6,364 bases of DNA, taken from Melioribacter sp. GTDB taxonomy: Bacteria; Bacteroidota; Ignavibacteria; Ignavibacteriales; Melioribacteraceae. The notes under the pieces were generated by a model. That model had not been told where the DNA came from. It saw only the letters and a list, made by a program, of their open reading frames with translations, and did no database searches. The position numbers and the translations under genes were made by a program. The stretch spans positions 1-6,364 of the forward strand of contig JAENZU010000211.1 in the NCBI GenBank assembly GCA_016841125.1. Direction: 5' to 3'. Positions 1-5,885 of this stretch are shown here, piece by piece (position 1 is the stretch's first letter; each line of letters starts with the position of its first letter).

Positions 1-1
1 A

Positions 2-1117
2 GAAGATCTAATTGCCTCTGATAAAGATCTTGAAGATTGGGTTAATTGGGTTCGCGCAATATTTGACAATGCTACAAGGGATGTTGCTACAAATGCAATA
101 CTCGCAAGCTTTAAATTAAATTTATATCAGGATGAAATTTATGTTTTCACTCCGAAGGGAGATTTAAAAAGGCTCCCGGTTGGCTCCACTCCCATTGATT
201 TCGCATTCGAAATTCACAGCAATGTAGGTTACCATTGTATCGGAGCTAAAGTAAACGGGAAAATTGTCCCGCTCGATACTGTCCTTCATAGCGGTGACCA
301 ACTCGAAATAATTACTTCTAAAAATCAGCATCCTAATAAAAGCTGGCTGCAGTTTGTAACTACCCATAAAGCTAAAACTACTATTCGGCGTTATCTCAAC
401 AAAGAAGAAGAACGAATAGTTGAAGTAGGGAAAGAGATTTGGGACCGCAAATTAAAAAAATCAAAACTTACTTTTAATCAATCTGAATTGAGTAAGTTAG
501 CGAATAAATTAAAATTTGAAAGCCCCAAACAGTTTTTCCGAACAATTGCACAGGACAAAATAAATCTTGATGATATTTTAAATCCTCCGCAGGAAAAGGA
601 AGAAAAAGAGGTAACCGATTTTGAATTCGACGAGTTTGCCAAAATTGCCCGTAAAGATGCCGGCGGAGTTATGGTTGAAGGTGAATTCAAAGGAATCGTT
701 TATACTTATGCTAAATGCTGTAATCCAATTCCCGGAGATCCCATCGCAGGTTTTGTTACAATTGGTGAGGGAATAAAAATTCATCGGAAAGATTGTAAAA
801 ACCTTATTAATATGGTTAATACAAATGAGGATAAACTTGTTCCTGTGGACTGGCCCAAAAGTACCGAATCGCTTTTTGTTGCCGGTATTGCAATCCGTGG
901 CGATGATGTTCCCGGAATATTAAAAGATATTTCTAACAGTATAACTTCTTATAAAAATACTAATATTAAAGCAGCAAGCATAAACACCGGTGATTCAATG
1001 TTTACAGGCAGTGTAACGGTTTATGTGTCGGATATAAATCATCTTAACCGGTTGATTGAAAGACTTAAAAAAATAACCGGAATTTATTATGCCGAAAGGT
1101 TTGACGCGAATACTTAA
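2..1117 (+). CDS. relA: Bifunctional (p)ppGpp synthetase/hydrolase (RelA/SpoT), C-terminal part
   Basis: The open frame runs in from the left edge, so the N-terminal hydrolase and most of the synthetase domain lie outside; 371 residues remain. Long RelA/SpoT proteins make and degrade the alarmone (p)ppGpp, and this C-terminal half regulates activity and binds the ribosome. Seen in order (residues of the fragment): the end of the synthetase region, then a TGS domain at about 45-106 beginning YVFTPKGDLKRLP and containing FEIHSNVGYHC and VNGKIVPL. A helical region follows to about 215. Next is the conserved-cysteine zinc-finger-like region with YAKCCNPIPGD (Cys239-Cys240) and HRKDC (His261, Cys265). 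A C-terminal ACT/RAM domain spans about 290-368. The cysteine motif is intact and the end is complete. A TTG at 488 is only an internal codon. ruvX follows after 12 nt, so the two are probably cotranscribed. Family assignment is firm; whether the missing catalytic domains are both active cannot be seen. Confidence 0.96.
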   Translation, partial: EDLIASDKDLEDWVNWVRAIFDNATRDVATNAILASFKLNLYQDEIYVFTPKGDLKRLPVGSTPIDFAFEIHSNVGYHCIGAKVNGKIVPLDTVLHSGDQLEIITSKNQHPNKSWLQFVTTHKAKTTIRRYLNKEEERIVEVGKEIWDRKLKKSKLTFNQSELSKLANKLKFESPKQFFRTIAQDKINLDDILNPPQEKEEKEVTDFEFDEFAKIARKDAGGVMVEGEFKGIVYTYAKCCNPIPGDPIAGFVTIGEGIKIHRKDCKNLINMVNTNEDKLVPVDWPKSTESLFVAGIAIRGDDVPGILKDISNSITSYKNTNIKAASINTGDSMFTGSVTVYVSDINHLNRLIERLKKITGIYYAERFDANT

Positions 1118-1129
1118 CGATTCCAATAT

Positions 1130-1582
1130 ATGATAGACAATAAACATCCGGGCAAAAGAATTTTAGCCATTGATTACGGGCAAAAGAGGATCGGTATTGC
1201 AATTACAGATCCTTTACTTCTATTCGCTTATCCCTTAACTACATTGGAAAACAACAATAAATTTTGGGATAATTTTTCTCAAATTATGGAAGATTATGAT
1301 GTAGCAAAGATTCTGCTTGGCTATCCGTTGAAAGAAAGCGGAGAAAAAACTCATGCAACGGAGCATGTTGAAAGATTTGCAAAAACACTTGAAAATAATA
1401 CTAAAATAAAAGCAGAATTAGTGGATGAAAGATATTCATCTTCAATTGCTAAAAAGAATATACTTGAAAGTACACCGAAGAAGAAAAAGAGAAGAGATAA
1501 AAAACTTGTTGATATGAATGCTGCATCGGTAATTTTGAAAAATTATTTGGATGAGCATGAAAATGAGAATATATTCCTTTAA
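1130..1582 (+). CDS. ruvX: RuvX/YqgF, putative pre-16S rRNA nuclease (RNase H-like fold)
   Basis: This 150-residue protein has the usual length of the YqgF/RuvX family, which is related to Holliday junction resolvases and is implicated in 5' maturation of 16S rRNA in the cytoplasm. Visible motifs are the N-terminal strand and turn AIDYGQKRIGIAITDP with acidic Asp15, then LLGYPLKESGEKT (the family's G-x-P-L-x-x-G loop), VDERYSS with Glu100, and LVDMNAAS with Asp128. All three expected metal-binding acidic residues are therefore present. DERYSS replaces the more common DERLTT. A very basic stretch, KKKKRRDKK at 117-125, lies just before the last motif and may contact nucleic acid (inference). 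The ATG at 1130 is the first start that keeps the full DYG strand. No Shine-Dalgarno sequence is evident before it. It lies 12 nt after the relA stop and probably shares that transcript. Confidence 0.93.
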   Translation: MIDNKHPGKRILAIDYGQKRIGIAITDPLLLFAYPLTTLENNNKFWDNFSQIMEDYDVAKILLGYPLKESGEKTHATEHVERFAKTLENNTKIKAELVDERYSSSIAKKNILESTPKKKKRRDKKLVDMNAASVILKNYLDEHENENIFL

Positions 1583-1604
1583 ATAAAAAATGACTTCAGT
1601 AACT

Positions 1605-1640
1605 TTTATAATTGACATTATTAGCTATAAAAATTATTTT
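1605..1640 (+). promoter_or_regulatory. Candidate sigma70-type promoter for the BMC shell genes
   Basis: A perfect -35 hexamer TTGACA lies at 1612-1617, followed by exactly 17 nt and a -10-like TATTTT at 1635-1640 (4 of 6 matches to TATAAT). Transcription would start near 1647, leaving a leader of about 30 nt before the shell gene ATG at 1676. A 7-bp AT-only inverted repeat, TTTTATA (1604-1610) and TATAAAA (1626-1632), brackets the -35 box and might be an operator, though in AT-rich DNA it may be chance. The placement in the only sizeable gap upstream of the shell genes supports the call. No start-site data are available. Confidence 0.5.
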
Positions 1641-1663
1641 CAATAGATAAATCACTTAAAATT

Positions 1664-1668
1664 GGGAG
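1664..1668 (+). promoter_or_regulatory. Ribosome binding site of first BMC shell gene
   Basis: GGGAG lies 7 nt upstream of the ATG at 1676, an ideal Shine-Dalgarno arrangement. It fixes the start of the first shell gene and contrasts with the second shell gene, which has no such motif. Confidence 0.75.
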
Positions 1669-1675
1669 CACATCT

Positions 1676-1957
1676 ATGACACTTGACGCACTTGGTATGA
1701 TTGAAACTAAAGGCTTAGTTGGTGCGATTGAAGCGGCTGATGCCATGGTTAAAGCTGCAAAAGTAGAATTAATTGGAAAAGAAACTATTGGCGGCGGATA
1801 CGTTACAGTTATGGTAAGAGGCGATGTTGGCGCTGTTAAAGCTGCTACAGATGCCGGTGCTGCTGCTGCACAAAGAGTTGGTGAATTAGTTTCTGTTCAT
1901 GTTATTCCTCGTCCTCACTCGGATGTTGAACTTGTTATTCCGAAGAGACCTAAATAA
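1676..1957 (+). CDS. BMC-H microcompartment shell protein (PduA/EutM/CcmK type)
   Basis: This 93-residue single-domain protein is a canonical bacterial microcompartment hexamer subunit. Such proteins tile into the flat facets of a protein shell around a metabolic enzyme core, and small metabolites pass through a central pore. Seen: the opening ALGMIETKGLVGAIEAADAM, the edge lysine Lys26 in DAMVKAA, the pore loop KETIGGGYV (Gly39-Gly41), VRGDVGAVKAATDAGAAAA, and the ending HVIPRPHSDVE with Arg79. Lys26 and Arg79 fall at the positions known in PduA to make hexamer-hexamer contacts. Length and all family motifs are intact. A strong ribosome binding site precedes the ATG. The gene heads a two-gene unit with its longer paralogue 8 nt downstream. 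No enzyme gene is nearby, so the cargo, and hence the compartment type, cannot be assigned. Family identity is very secure; a name such as pduA or eutM would be arbitrary. Confidence 0.97.
   Translation: MTLDALGMIETKGLVGAIEAADAMVKAAKVELIGKETIGGGYVTVMVRGDVGAVKAATDAGAAAAQRVGELVSVHVIPRPHSDVELVIPKRPK
1897..1914 (+). repeat. 18-nt direct repeat, copy 1 (in first BMC gene)
   Basis: The 18 nt TCATGTTATTCCTCGTCC are identical at 2184-2201. They encode the same HVIPRP segment in both shell genes. Identical codon choice over the whole stretch fits a tandem gene duplication or later gene conversion. It is not a mobile element or site by itself. Confidence 0.6.
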
Positions 1958-1965
1958 AAATTAAG

Positions 1966-2628
1966 ATGCAATTAGCTCTCGGTTTAATTGAGACCAAAGG
2001 TTTAATTGGTGCAATAGAAGCTGCCGATGCAATGCTTAAAGCCGCGAACGTTAAGCTGGTAAGTAAAGAAAAAAGTACAGCGGCACTTGTAACAATTAAA
2101 GTTGTTGGTGAGGTGGCAGCGGTTAGAGCCGCTGTAGATGCCGGTACTGCGGCAGCTCAACGTGTTGGGCAGTTGGTATCAGCTCATGTTATTCCTCGTC
2201 CCGCCGATGAATTGGAATTTATTATTTACGATCAGCATGTTGCGGCTGGGACCGACTCAAAAAAAGTAAAACAAAAAAAGAAAATTTCTTCCCCGGGTGA
2301 TTATTCCCTGTTTGAACCAAATGAAGAAAAAGAAGAACAAAAAATTGAGGAAGTCTCCGAGGAAAAGGAATTAAAGGAAAAAGTTGAAGAAAAGCTCGAA
2401 GCAGAAGAGGTTTCGGAAATTAAGGTTGAAGATTCTGAACAATCTGAGATTGAAGTTGAAAAGAAAGAATCAACTGAAGATGTTCCTGCTAAAGCTGAAC
2501 TTGAAAATTTGAATGTTCATGAACTTAGGCATTTAGCACGGAGTTTTGAAAACTTTCCGATAAAAGGTAGAGATATTTCAAAAGCGAACCGGCAGAAGTT
2601 ATTAGATTATTTTAATTCTCTAAAATGA
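1966..2628 (+). CDS. Extended BMC-H shell protein with charged linker and C-terminal helical module
   Basis: This 220-residue protein is more than twice the length of a plain BMC-H subunit. Residues 1-88 are a shell domain about 65% identical to the preceding gene by hand alignment (55 of 85 positions). They keep ALGLIETKGLIGAIEAADAM, edge Lys25 and HVIPRP with Arg78. The glycine pore loop is replaced by Thr38-Ala39-Ala40, and the conserved Arg of VRGD is Val. After the domain come a basic patch (99-106), a short SSPGDYSLFEP segment (108-118), a long Glu/Lys-rich low-complexity linker (119-178), and a compact C-terminal module (about 180-220) with LRHLARSF and SKANRQKLLDYF. By eye the module resembles the helix-loop-helix pattern of Rho N-terminal/SAP-like domains; this is inference. 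Extended BMC-H proteins such as PduK and EutK are known minor shell components with extra C-terminal domains, so a specialised shell role is likely. No Shine-Dalgarno precedes the ATG, which lies 8 nt after the upstream stop. A terminator follows. Confidence 0.93.
   Translation: MQLALGLIETKGLIGAIEAADAMLKAANVKLVSKEKSTAALVTIKVVGEVAAVRAAVDAGTAAAQRVGQLVSAHVIPRPADELEFIIYDQHVAAGTDSKKVKQKKKISSPGDYSLFEPNEEKEEQKIEEVSEEKELKEKVEEKLEAEEVSEIKVEDSEQSEIEVEKKESTEDVPAKAELENLNVHELRHLARSFENFPIKGRDISKANRQKLLDYFNSLK
2184..2201 (+). repeat. 18-nt direct repeat, copy 2 (in second BMC gene)
   Basis: Exact copy of 1897-1914 at the equivalent position of the second shell domain. The rest of the two genes differs at many third codon positions, so this is the longest shared block I noticed by eye. 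Confidence 0.6.
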
Positions 2629-2649
2629 AATTAACATAACCGGTCTTTT

Positions 2650-2676
2650 AAACTCCACTATATGTGGAGTTTTTTT
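2650..2676 (+). terminator. Rho-independent terminator closing the BMC unit
   Basis: The stem ACTCCAC (2652-2658) pairs perfectly with GTGGAGT (2664-2670) around a 5-nt TATAT loop. Two further A-T pairs are possible on the outside, and the stem runs into a seven-T tract (2670-2676). It lies 22 nt after the stop of the extended shell gene and separates the shell pair from the ybbR-tmk-protease cluster. The opposite strand lacks a comparable T tract, so it appears to act only in the + direction. Confidence 0.9.
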
Positions 2677-2688
2677 ATATTTGCAAAT

Positions 2689-3600
2689 ATGAAATCCAAA
2701 ATAATTACAATTACGCTGATAACAATTTTTTCAATCCTACTTTGGGGCTCGGTATCGCTTTCCGGCGAATACTTTACAACTCTTGAAGTCCCTATTCAAT
2801 TTATTAATCTCGATCCCGATTATGCAATTGGAGATCAGGATGTAAGTAAAGTTCAGGTAGGTATAAAAACGCAGGGGTGGCTGCTCGCCTCGCTTCAATT
2901 CGGCAGGGATCTGGAGTTAGTAGTTCCGGTTCAAGAGGATCCTGGCAGGCATTCAATTTCTGCAAGAGCTGCCATTGAAAGAGCTTCCTGGTTATCATCA
3001 AATATGCAGATTTTAGAAGTGGTCCCCGACCAGGTTAGATATTTCGTTGAAAAAATTCAATATAAAAAAGTTAAAGTTCTGCCTAATTTCAGTTCTGACT
3101 TCAAACCCGGTTTCGGTATTGTCTCAAATATTTCAATTGAACCGGATAGTGTTGTGATATACGGGCCTGAAAGCAAGGTTGATAATATCGATACGGTAAA
3201 CACTGAAGCAATTAACTTAAATGATATCGATGGAAATTATTCTGAGAATATTAAATTGATCACTTCTGAAAATTATAGTTTAGAGGAAAGCAATGTGCTC
3301 GTTTCATTCCAGGTGCAGAAAATTGTTGACAAAACATTTGAAAAGATTCCGGTTGAAACCAGGAAAGTTCCAAAATCTTTAAACCTTACAATCATTCCAA
3401 CCACTGTTGAAGTTGTAGTACGTGGGGGCATTAATGATCTCGCTACACTAACTGAAAATGATATTCAAGCATTCATTTATTTTGATCAGGCATTAGAAGA
3501 TACACTCGGCGTAATTGAACCCCATTTCAATATTCCGCAATATGTAAAGTTAATCGATGTCAAACCAAAATATCTTCAATATATTATTAGACAATTTTAG
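2689..3600 (+). CDS. YbbR-domain protein, membrane anchored (CdaR-like)
   Basis: From the ATG at 2689 the protein has 303 residues. It starts with a short basic segment (MKSK) and one hydrophobic helix at about 5-24, so it is probably anchored in the cytoplasmic membrane with the rest outside. The body reads as about three YbbR-type beta repeats (roughly 35-120, 127-210, 217-300). The clearest signature is ISIEPDSVVIYGPESKVDNI at 148-167, followed by the typical D-T-V-N-T-E-A-I-N-L stretch. In Firmicutes the YbbR protein CdaR modulates the cyclic-di-AMP synthase CdaA, but no cdaA is seen here, so that role is not assigned. A longer reading from the ATG at 2662 would begin inside the terminator hairpin and put extra residues before the anchor, so it is rejected. 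The gene lies just 6 nt before tmk and probably forms an operon with tmk and the protease gene. Confidence 0.88.
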   Translation: MKSKIITITLITIFSILLWGSVSLSGEYFTTLEVPIQFINLDPDYAIGDQDVSKVQVGIKTQGWLLASLQFGRDLELVVPVQEDPGRHSISARAAIERASWLSSNMQILEVVPDQVRYFVEKIQYKKVKVLPNFSSDFKPGFGIVSNISIEPDSVVIYGPESKVDNIDTVNTEAINLNDIDGNYSENIKLITSENYSLEESNVLVSFQVQKIVDKTFEKIPVETRKVPKSLNLTIIPTTVEVVVRGGINDLATLTENDIQAFIYFDQALEDTLGVIEPHFNIPQYVKLIDVKPKYLQYIIRQF

Positions 3601-3606
3601 GAAAAT

Positions 3607-4224
3607 ATGTTCGTAACATTTGAGGGATTAGATTTTAGCGGTAAATCCACCCAGGTAAAATTATTGGCTGAATATTTTAAATCTACCGGTGCTAATGTTG
3701 AGATCATTCGCGAGCCGGGCGGCACTGCAATATCAGAGGAAATTAGAAATATTCTCTTAGATAATAAATATTCTGAAATGGAGGTGGAAACCGAACTGTT
3801 ACTATTTTCGGCCAGCAGAGTTCAATCGGTAAAGGAGAGAATTGCGCCCTATCTCAATAAAAATATTACCGTAATATCTGATAGATTTCACGATTCATCG
3901 ATCGCATATCAAGGATACGGCAGAGGGGTACCGCTCGATTTTCTTATTCCCCTTCAGAAGTTTGCAATTCAGAACGCCGTGCCGGATATTACATTTTTTA
4001 TTGATATTCCCATAGATGAAGTGCTTTCTCGAAAAAGTAAATTGAAAGTTGAGGATGTTGATAGAATAGAATCCGCCGAATCTCATTTTTATGAAAGAGT
4101 AAGAGATGGTTACCTTTTATTATGTGAAGAGGAAAAAAGATTCCGAATAATTAATGGATTGTTATCCATCGAACAAATTCATAAAATAATTGTTAAAGAG
4201 ATTGAAAGTTTGATAAATGAGTAA
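3607..4224 (+). CDS. tmk: Thymidylate kinase (dTMP kinase)
   Basis: The protein phosphorylates dTMP to dTDP with ATP, an essential cytoplasmic step of dTTP synthesis. Its 205 residues are the normal family length. Seen: the P-loop FEGLDFSGKST (Gly7-Thr15), REPGGT at 35-40 for substrate binding, SDRFHDSSIAYQG at 91-103 (the DR(Y/F)/SS.AYQG signature), and a LID region at about 142-154 with VDRIE. DRF instead of DRY is a mild variation. The P-loop has Phe-Ser where many bacterial enzymes have Gly-Ala, but the Gly, Lys and Ser/Thr essentials are intact. The start ATG is 6 nt after the ybbR stop, with AGGA (3599-3602) overlapping that stop as a closely spaced ribosome binding site. The S41 protease gene follows after 14 nt. 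Confidence 0.97.
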   Translation: MFVTFEGLDFSGKSTQVKLLAEYFKSTGANVEIIREPGGTAISEEIRNILLDNKYSEMEVETELLLFSASRVQSVKERIAPYLNKNITVISDRFHDSSIAYQGYGRGVPLDFLIPLQKFAIQNAVPDITFFIDIPIDEVLSRKSKLKVEDVDRIESAESHFYERVRDGYLLLCEEEKRFRIINGLLSIEQIHKIIVKEIESLINE

Positions 4225-4226
4225 TT

Positions 4227-4230
4227 GGAG
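4227..4230 (+). promoter_or_regulatory. Ribosome binding site of the S41 protease gene
   Basis: GGAG lies 8 nt before the ATG at 4239, just after the tmk stop. It supports that start, which also gives a proper signal peptide. Confidence 0.65.
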
Positions 4231-4238
4231 TTTCCCGC

Positions 4239-5885
4239 ATGAAAAAATATAAATTTTTTACCCTAATTCTGGCGGCTGTGATTTCCTTTGGGTTTGCCAG
4301 AAGCGATAGTGATATTTATTTCAAGATGTCGAAAGGGATCGATATATTTGGAAGGATTTACAAAGAAGTAAGTCTAAATTATGTTGACGAAGTTGATCCC
4401 GAAGAGTTTATGCTTTCTGGAGTTAAAGGCATGCTGAATTCTCTCGATCCCTACACAGTTTATATCGATAAAAATCTTCAGAATGATATTGATGTTATTA
4501 CTAAAGGTAAGTATGGCGGTATTGGCGCAACTGTGGGAGTTAGAAACGGTCAGATCACGATAGTAGATTTATTGGAAGGATACTCGGCGCAAAGACAGGG
4601 AATAATAATTGGGGATATTATTGTTGAGGTTGAGGGAAAAGAATTCAGCAAAGAAAATTACGATGAACTCGGCGGTTATCTGAAAGGTGATCCGGGCACA
4701 ATTGTGTCGGTAACAATCGAAAGGGAAGGAACACCCGAAAAAATAAAATTCAATTTGCTGCGCGAAGAGATTGAAGTTAAGAATTTGACTTATTACGGAT
4801 TTGTACCTGAAGAAAGCAATAACGTGTATTTAAAGTTAAGCGGGTTCTCTCGCTCAGCCGGCGAAGAAATTAAGAAAGCACTTTTGGAATTAAAGGGTGA
4901 AAAAGAAATTGAATCGATCATTTTAGATTTACGCGGAAATCCCGGCGGATTGTTGGATGCCGCTATTGACGTAAGTGAAAAATTTTTAGGAAAAGATCAA
5001 TTAGTGGTTAGTGTAATAGGCAGAGACTCAACTAAAGTTCAAAAATACTTTTCTACGGAGGAGCCGGTTGCCGGCACTGCACGTTTAGCAGTTTTAGTTA
5101 ACAGCGGTTCCGCTTCAGCTTCTGAAATTGTTGCAGGAGCTATTCAGGATCACGACAGAGGAATAATTGTAGGTACTCAATCTTTCGGTAAAGGATTGGT
5201 GCAGACACTGCTGCCGTTATCTTACAATACATCACTAAAAATTACTACCGCAAAATATTACACTCCGAGCGGCAGATGTATTCAAAAGGTTGACTATTCT
5301 AATGAAAATAAAGTCTTTGTTGAAAGCGGCAAAATAACAAACGAAGAATTCCAAACAGATAACCTTCGTAAAGTTTATTCCGGAGGCGGAATAAAACCCG
5401 ATACATCAATTTCAAATGAGTCTGAATCAAACCAAGTTTCGGATCTGCTTGCAAAGGGGATGTTCTTTAAATTTGCGACAAGTTATTATAATACCAATCC
5501 GAATTTAATTATGCTCAGTTTGAATGACGAACAGATGTTCGAAAGTTTTCTGAGTTATGTTGAGAATCAAGAATTTGAGTATACATCTAAAGCGGAAAAA
5601 TTAACTTCTAAATTAATGGAATTAGCCGAAGATGAGGATTACTATGATGGTGTTAAAACTCAAATTTCCGAACTGAACAAAGAGTTAATCAAACTTAAAA
5701 ACAATGAACTCAATAGATATAAGTTGGATATCATTCACGAAATAAGAAAAGAATTAGCTTCTCGGATTGATGGTAGAAATGGTAGAATTATTCAATCGCT
5801 CAGTTTCGATAAACAATTCGATACAGCTTTGAGAGTGATGTATGAAGATAAAACTTATAAAACCCTGCTAAGTTTCGTTGACTGA
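4239..5885 (+). CDS. S41 family C-terminal processing protease (CtpA/Prc type)
   Basis: This 548-residue exported serine protease cleaves near protein C-termini in the periplasm or envelope. Residues 1-20 form a signal peptide (MKKYKFF, a hydrophobic stretch, then FGFA) with no lipobox cysteine. A helical N-terminal region carries LNSLDPYTVYID (67-77). A PDZ domain spans about 88-176 with GGIGATVG and GIIIGDIIVEVEGK. The protease core is at about 195-350, with LDLRGNPGG (229-237), NSGSASASEI and QSFGKGLVQT. By the 25-residue spacing known from E. coli Prc (Ser452/Lys477), the catalytic dyad is Ser293-Lys318, with the conserved Gln at 322. GGGIKPD (382-388) marks the end of the core. The remaining 160 or so residues are charged and helical, including a probable coiled coil at about 450-510. 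Similar tails occur in Bacteroidota-type homologues as I recall them. Catalytic residues are intact, so activity is expected; the substrate is unknown. Confidence 0.95.
   Translation: MKKYKFFTLILAAVISFGFARSDSDIYFKMSKGIDIFGRIYKEVSLNYVDEVDPEEFMLSGVKGMLNSLDPYTVYIDKNLQNDIDVITKGKYGGIGATVGVRNGQITIVDLLEGYSAQRQGIIIGDIIVEVEGKEFSKENYDELGGYLKGDPGTIVSVTIEREGTPEKIKFNLLREEIEVKNLTYYGFVPEESNNVYLKLSGFSRSAGEEIKKALLELKGEKEIESIILDLRGNPGGLLDAAIDVSEKFLGKDQLVVSVIGRDSTKVQKYFSTEEPVAGTARLAVLVNSGSASASEIVAGAIQDHDRGIIVGTQSFGKGLVQTLLPLSYNTSLKITTAKYYTPSGRCIQKVDYSNENKVFVESGKITNEEFQTDNLRKVYSGGGIKPDTSISNESESNQVSDLLAKGMFFKFATSYYNTNPNLIMLSLNDEQMFESFLSYVENQEFEYTSKAEKLTSKLMELAEDEDYYDGVKTQISELNKELIKLKNNELNRYKLDIIHEIRKELASRIDGRNGRIIQSLSFDKQFDTALRVMYEDKTYKTLLSFVD

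Noticed and set aside
488..490. TTG as a start of a separate 209-residue protein
   Set aside because: The frame is open and clearly RelA/SpoT-like (TGS domain) all the way to the left edge, so the codon is internal.
164..784. Three reverse-strand open frames (164-367, 478-690, 578-784)
   Set aside because: They lie wholly antisense to relA, which has clear TGS, cysteine and ACT motifs. They have no recognisable domain or start context of their own.
1607..1612. Perfect TATAAT hexamer as a -10 box
   Set aside because: There is no reasonable -35 hexamer 16-18 nt upstream (A-rich end of ruvX). The TTGACA/TATTTT pair just downstream has better geometry.
2335..2500. Repetitive GAA/AAG-rich stretch as a DNA repeat or CRISPR-like array
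   Set aside because: It is simple low-complexity coding sequence for the Glu/Lys-rich linker; there are no regular repeat units or spacers.
2662..2688. ATG at 2662 as the start of the YbbR protein
   Set aside because: It lies in the loop and stem of the terminator hairpin and would add nine residues before the basic membrane-anchor start. ATG at 2689 gives a normal N-terminus.
2804..3001. Reverse-strand open frame of 65 codons
   Set aside because: Antisense shadow of the YbbR gene with a composition typical of a spurious frame (many Pro, Arg, Leu).
3895..4086. Reverse-strand open frame of 63 codons
   Set aside because: Antisense to thymidylate kinase, with no supporting features.
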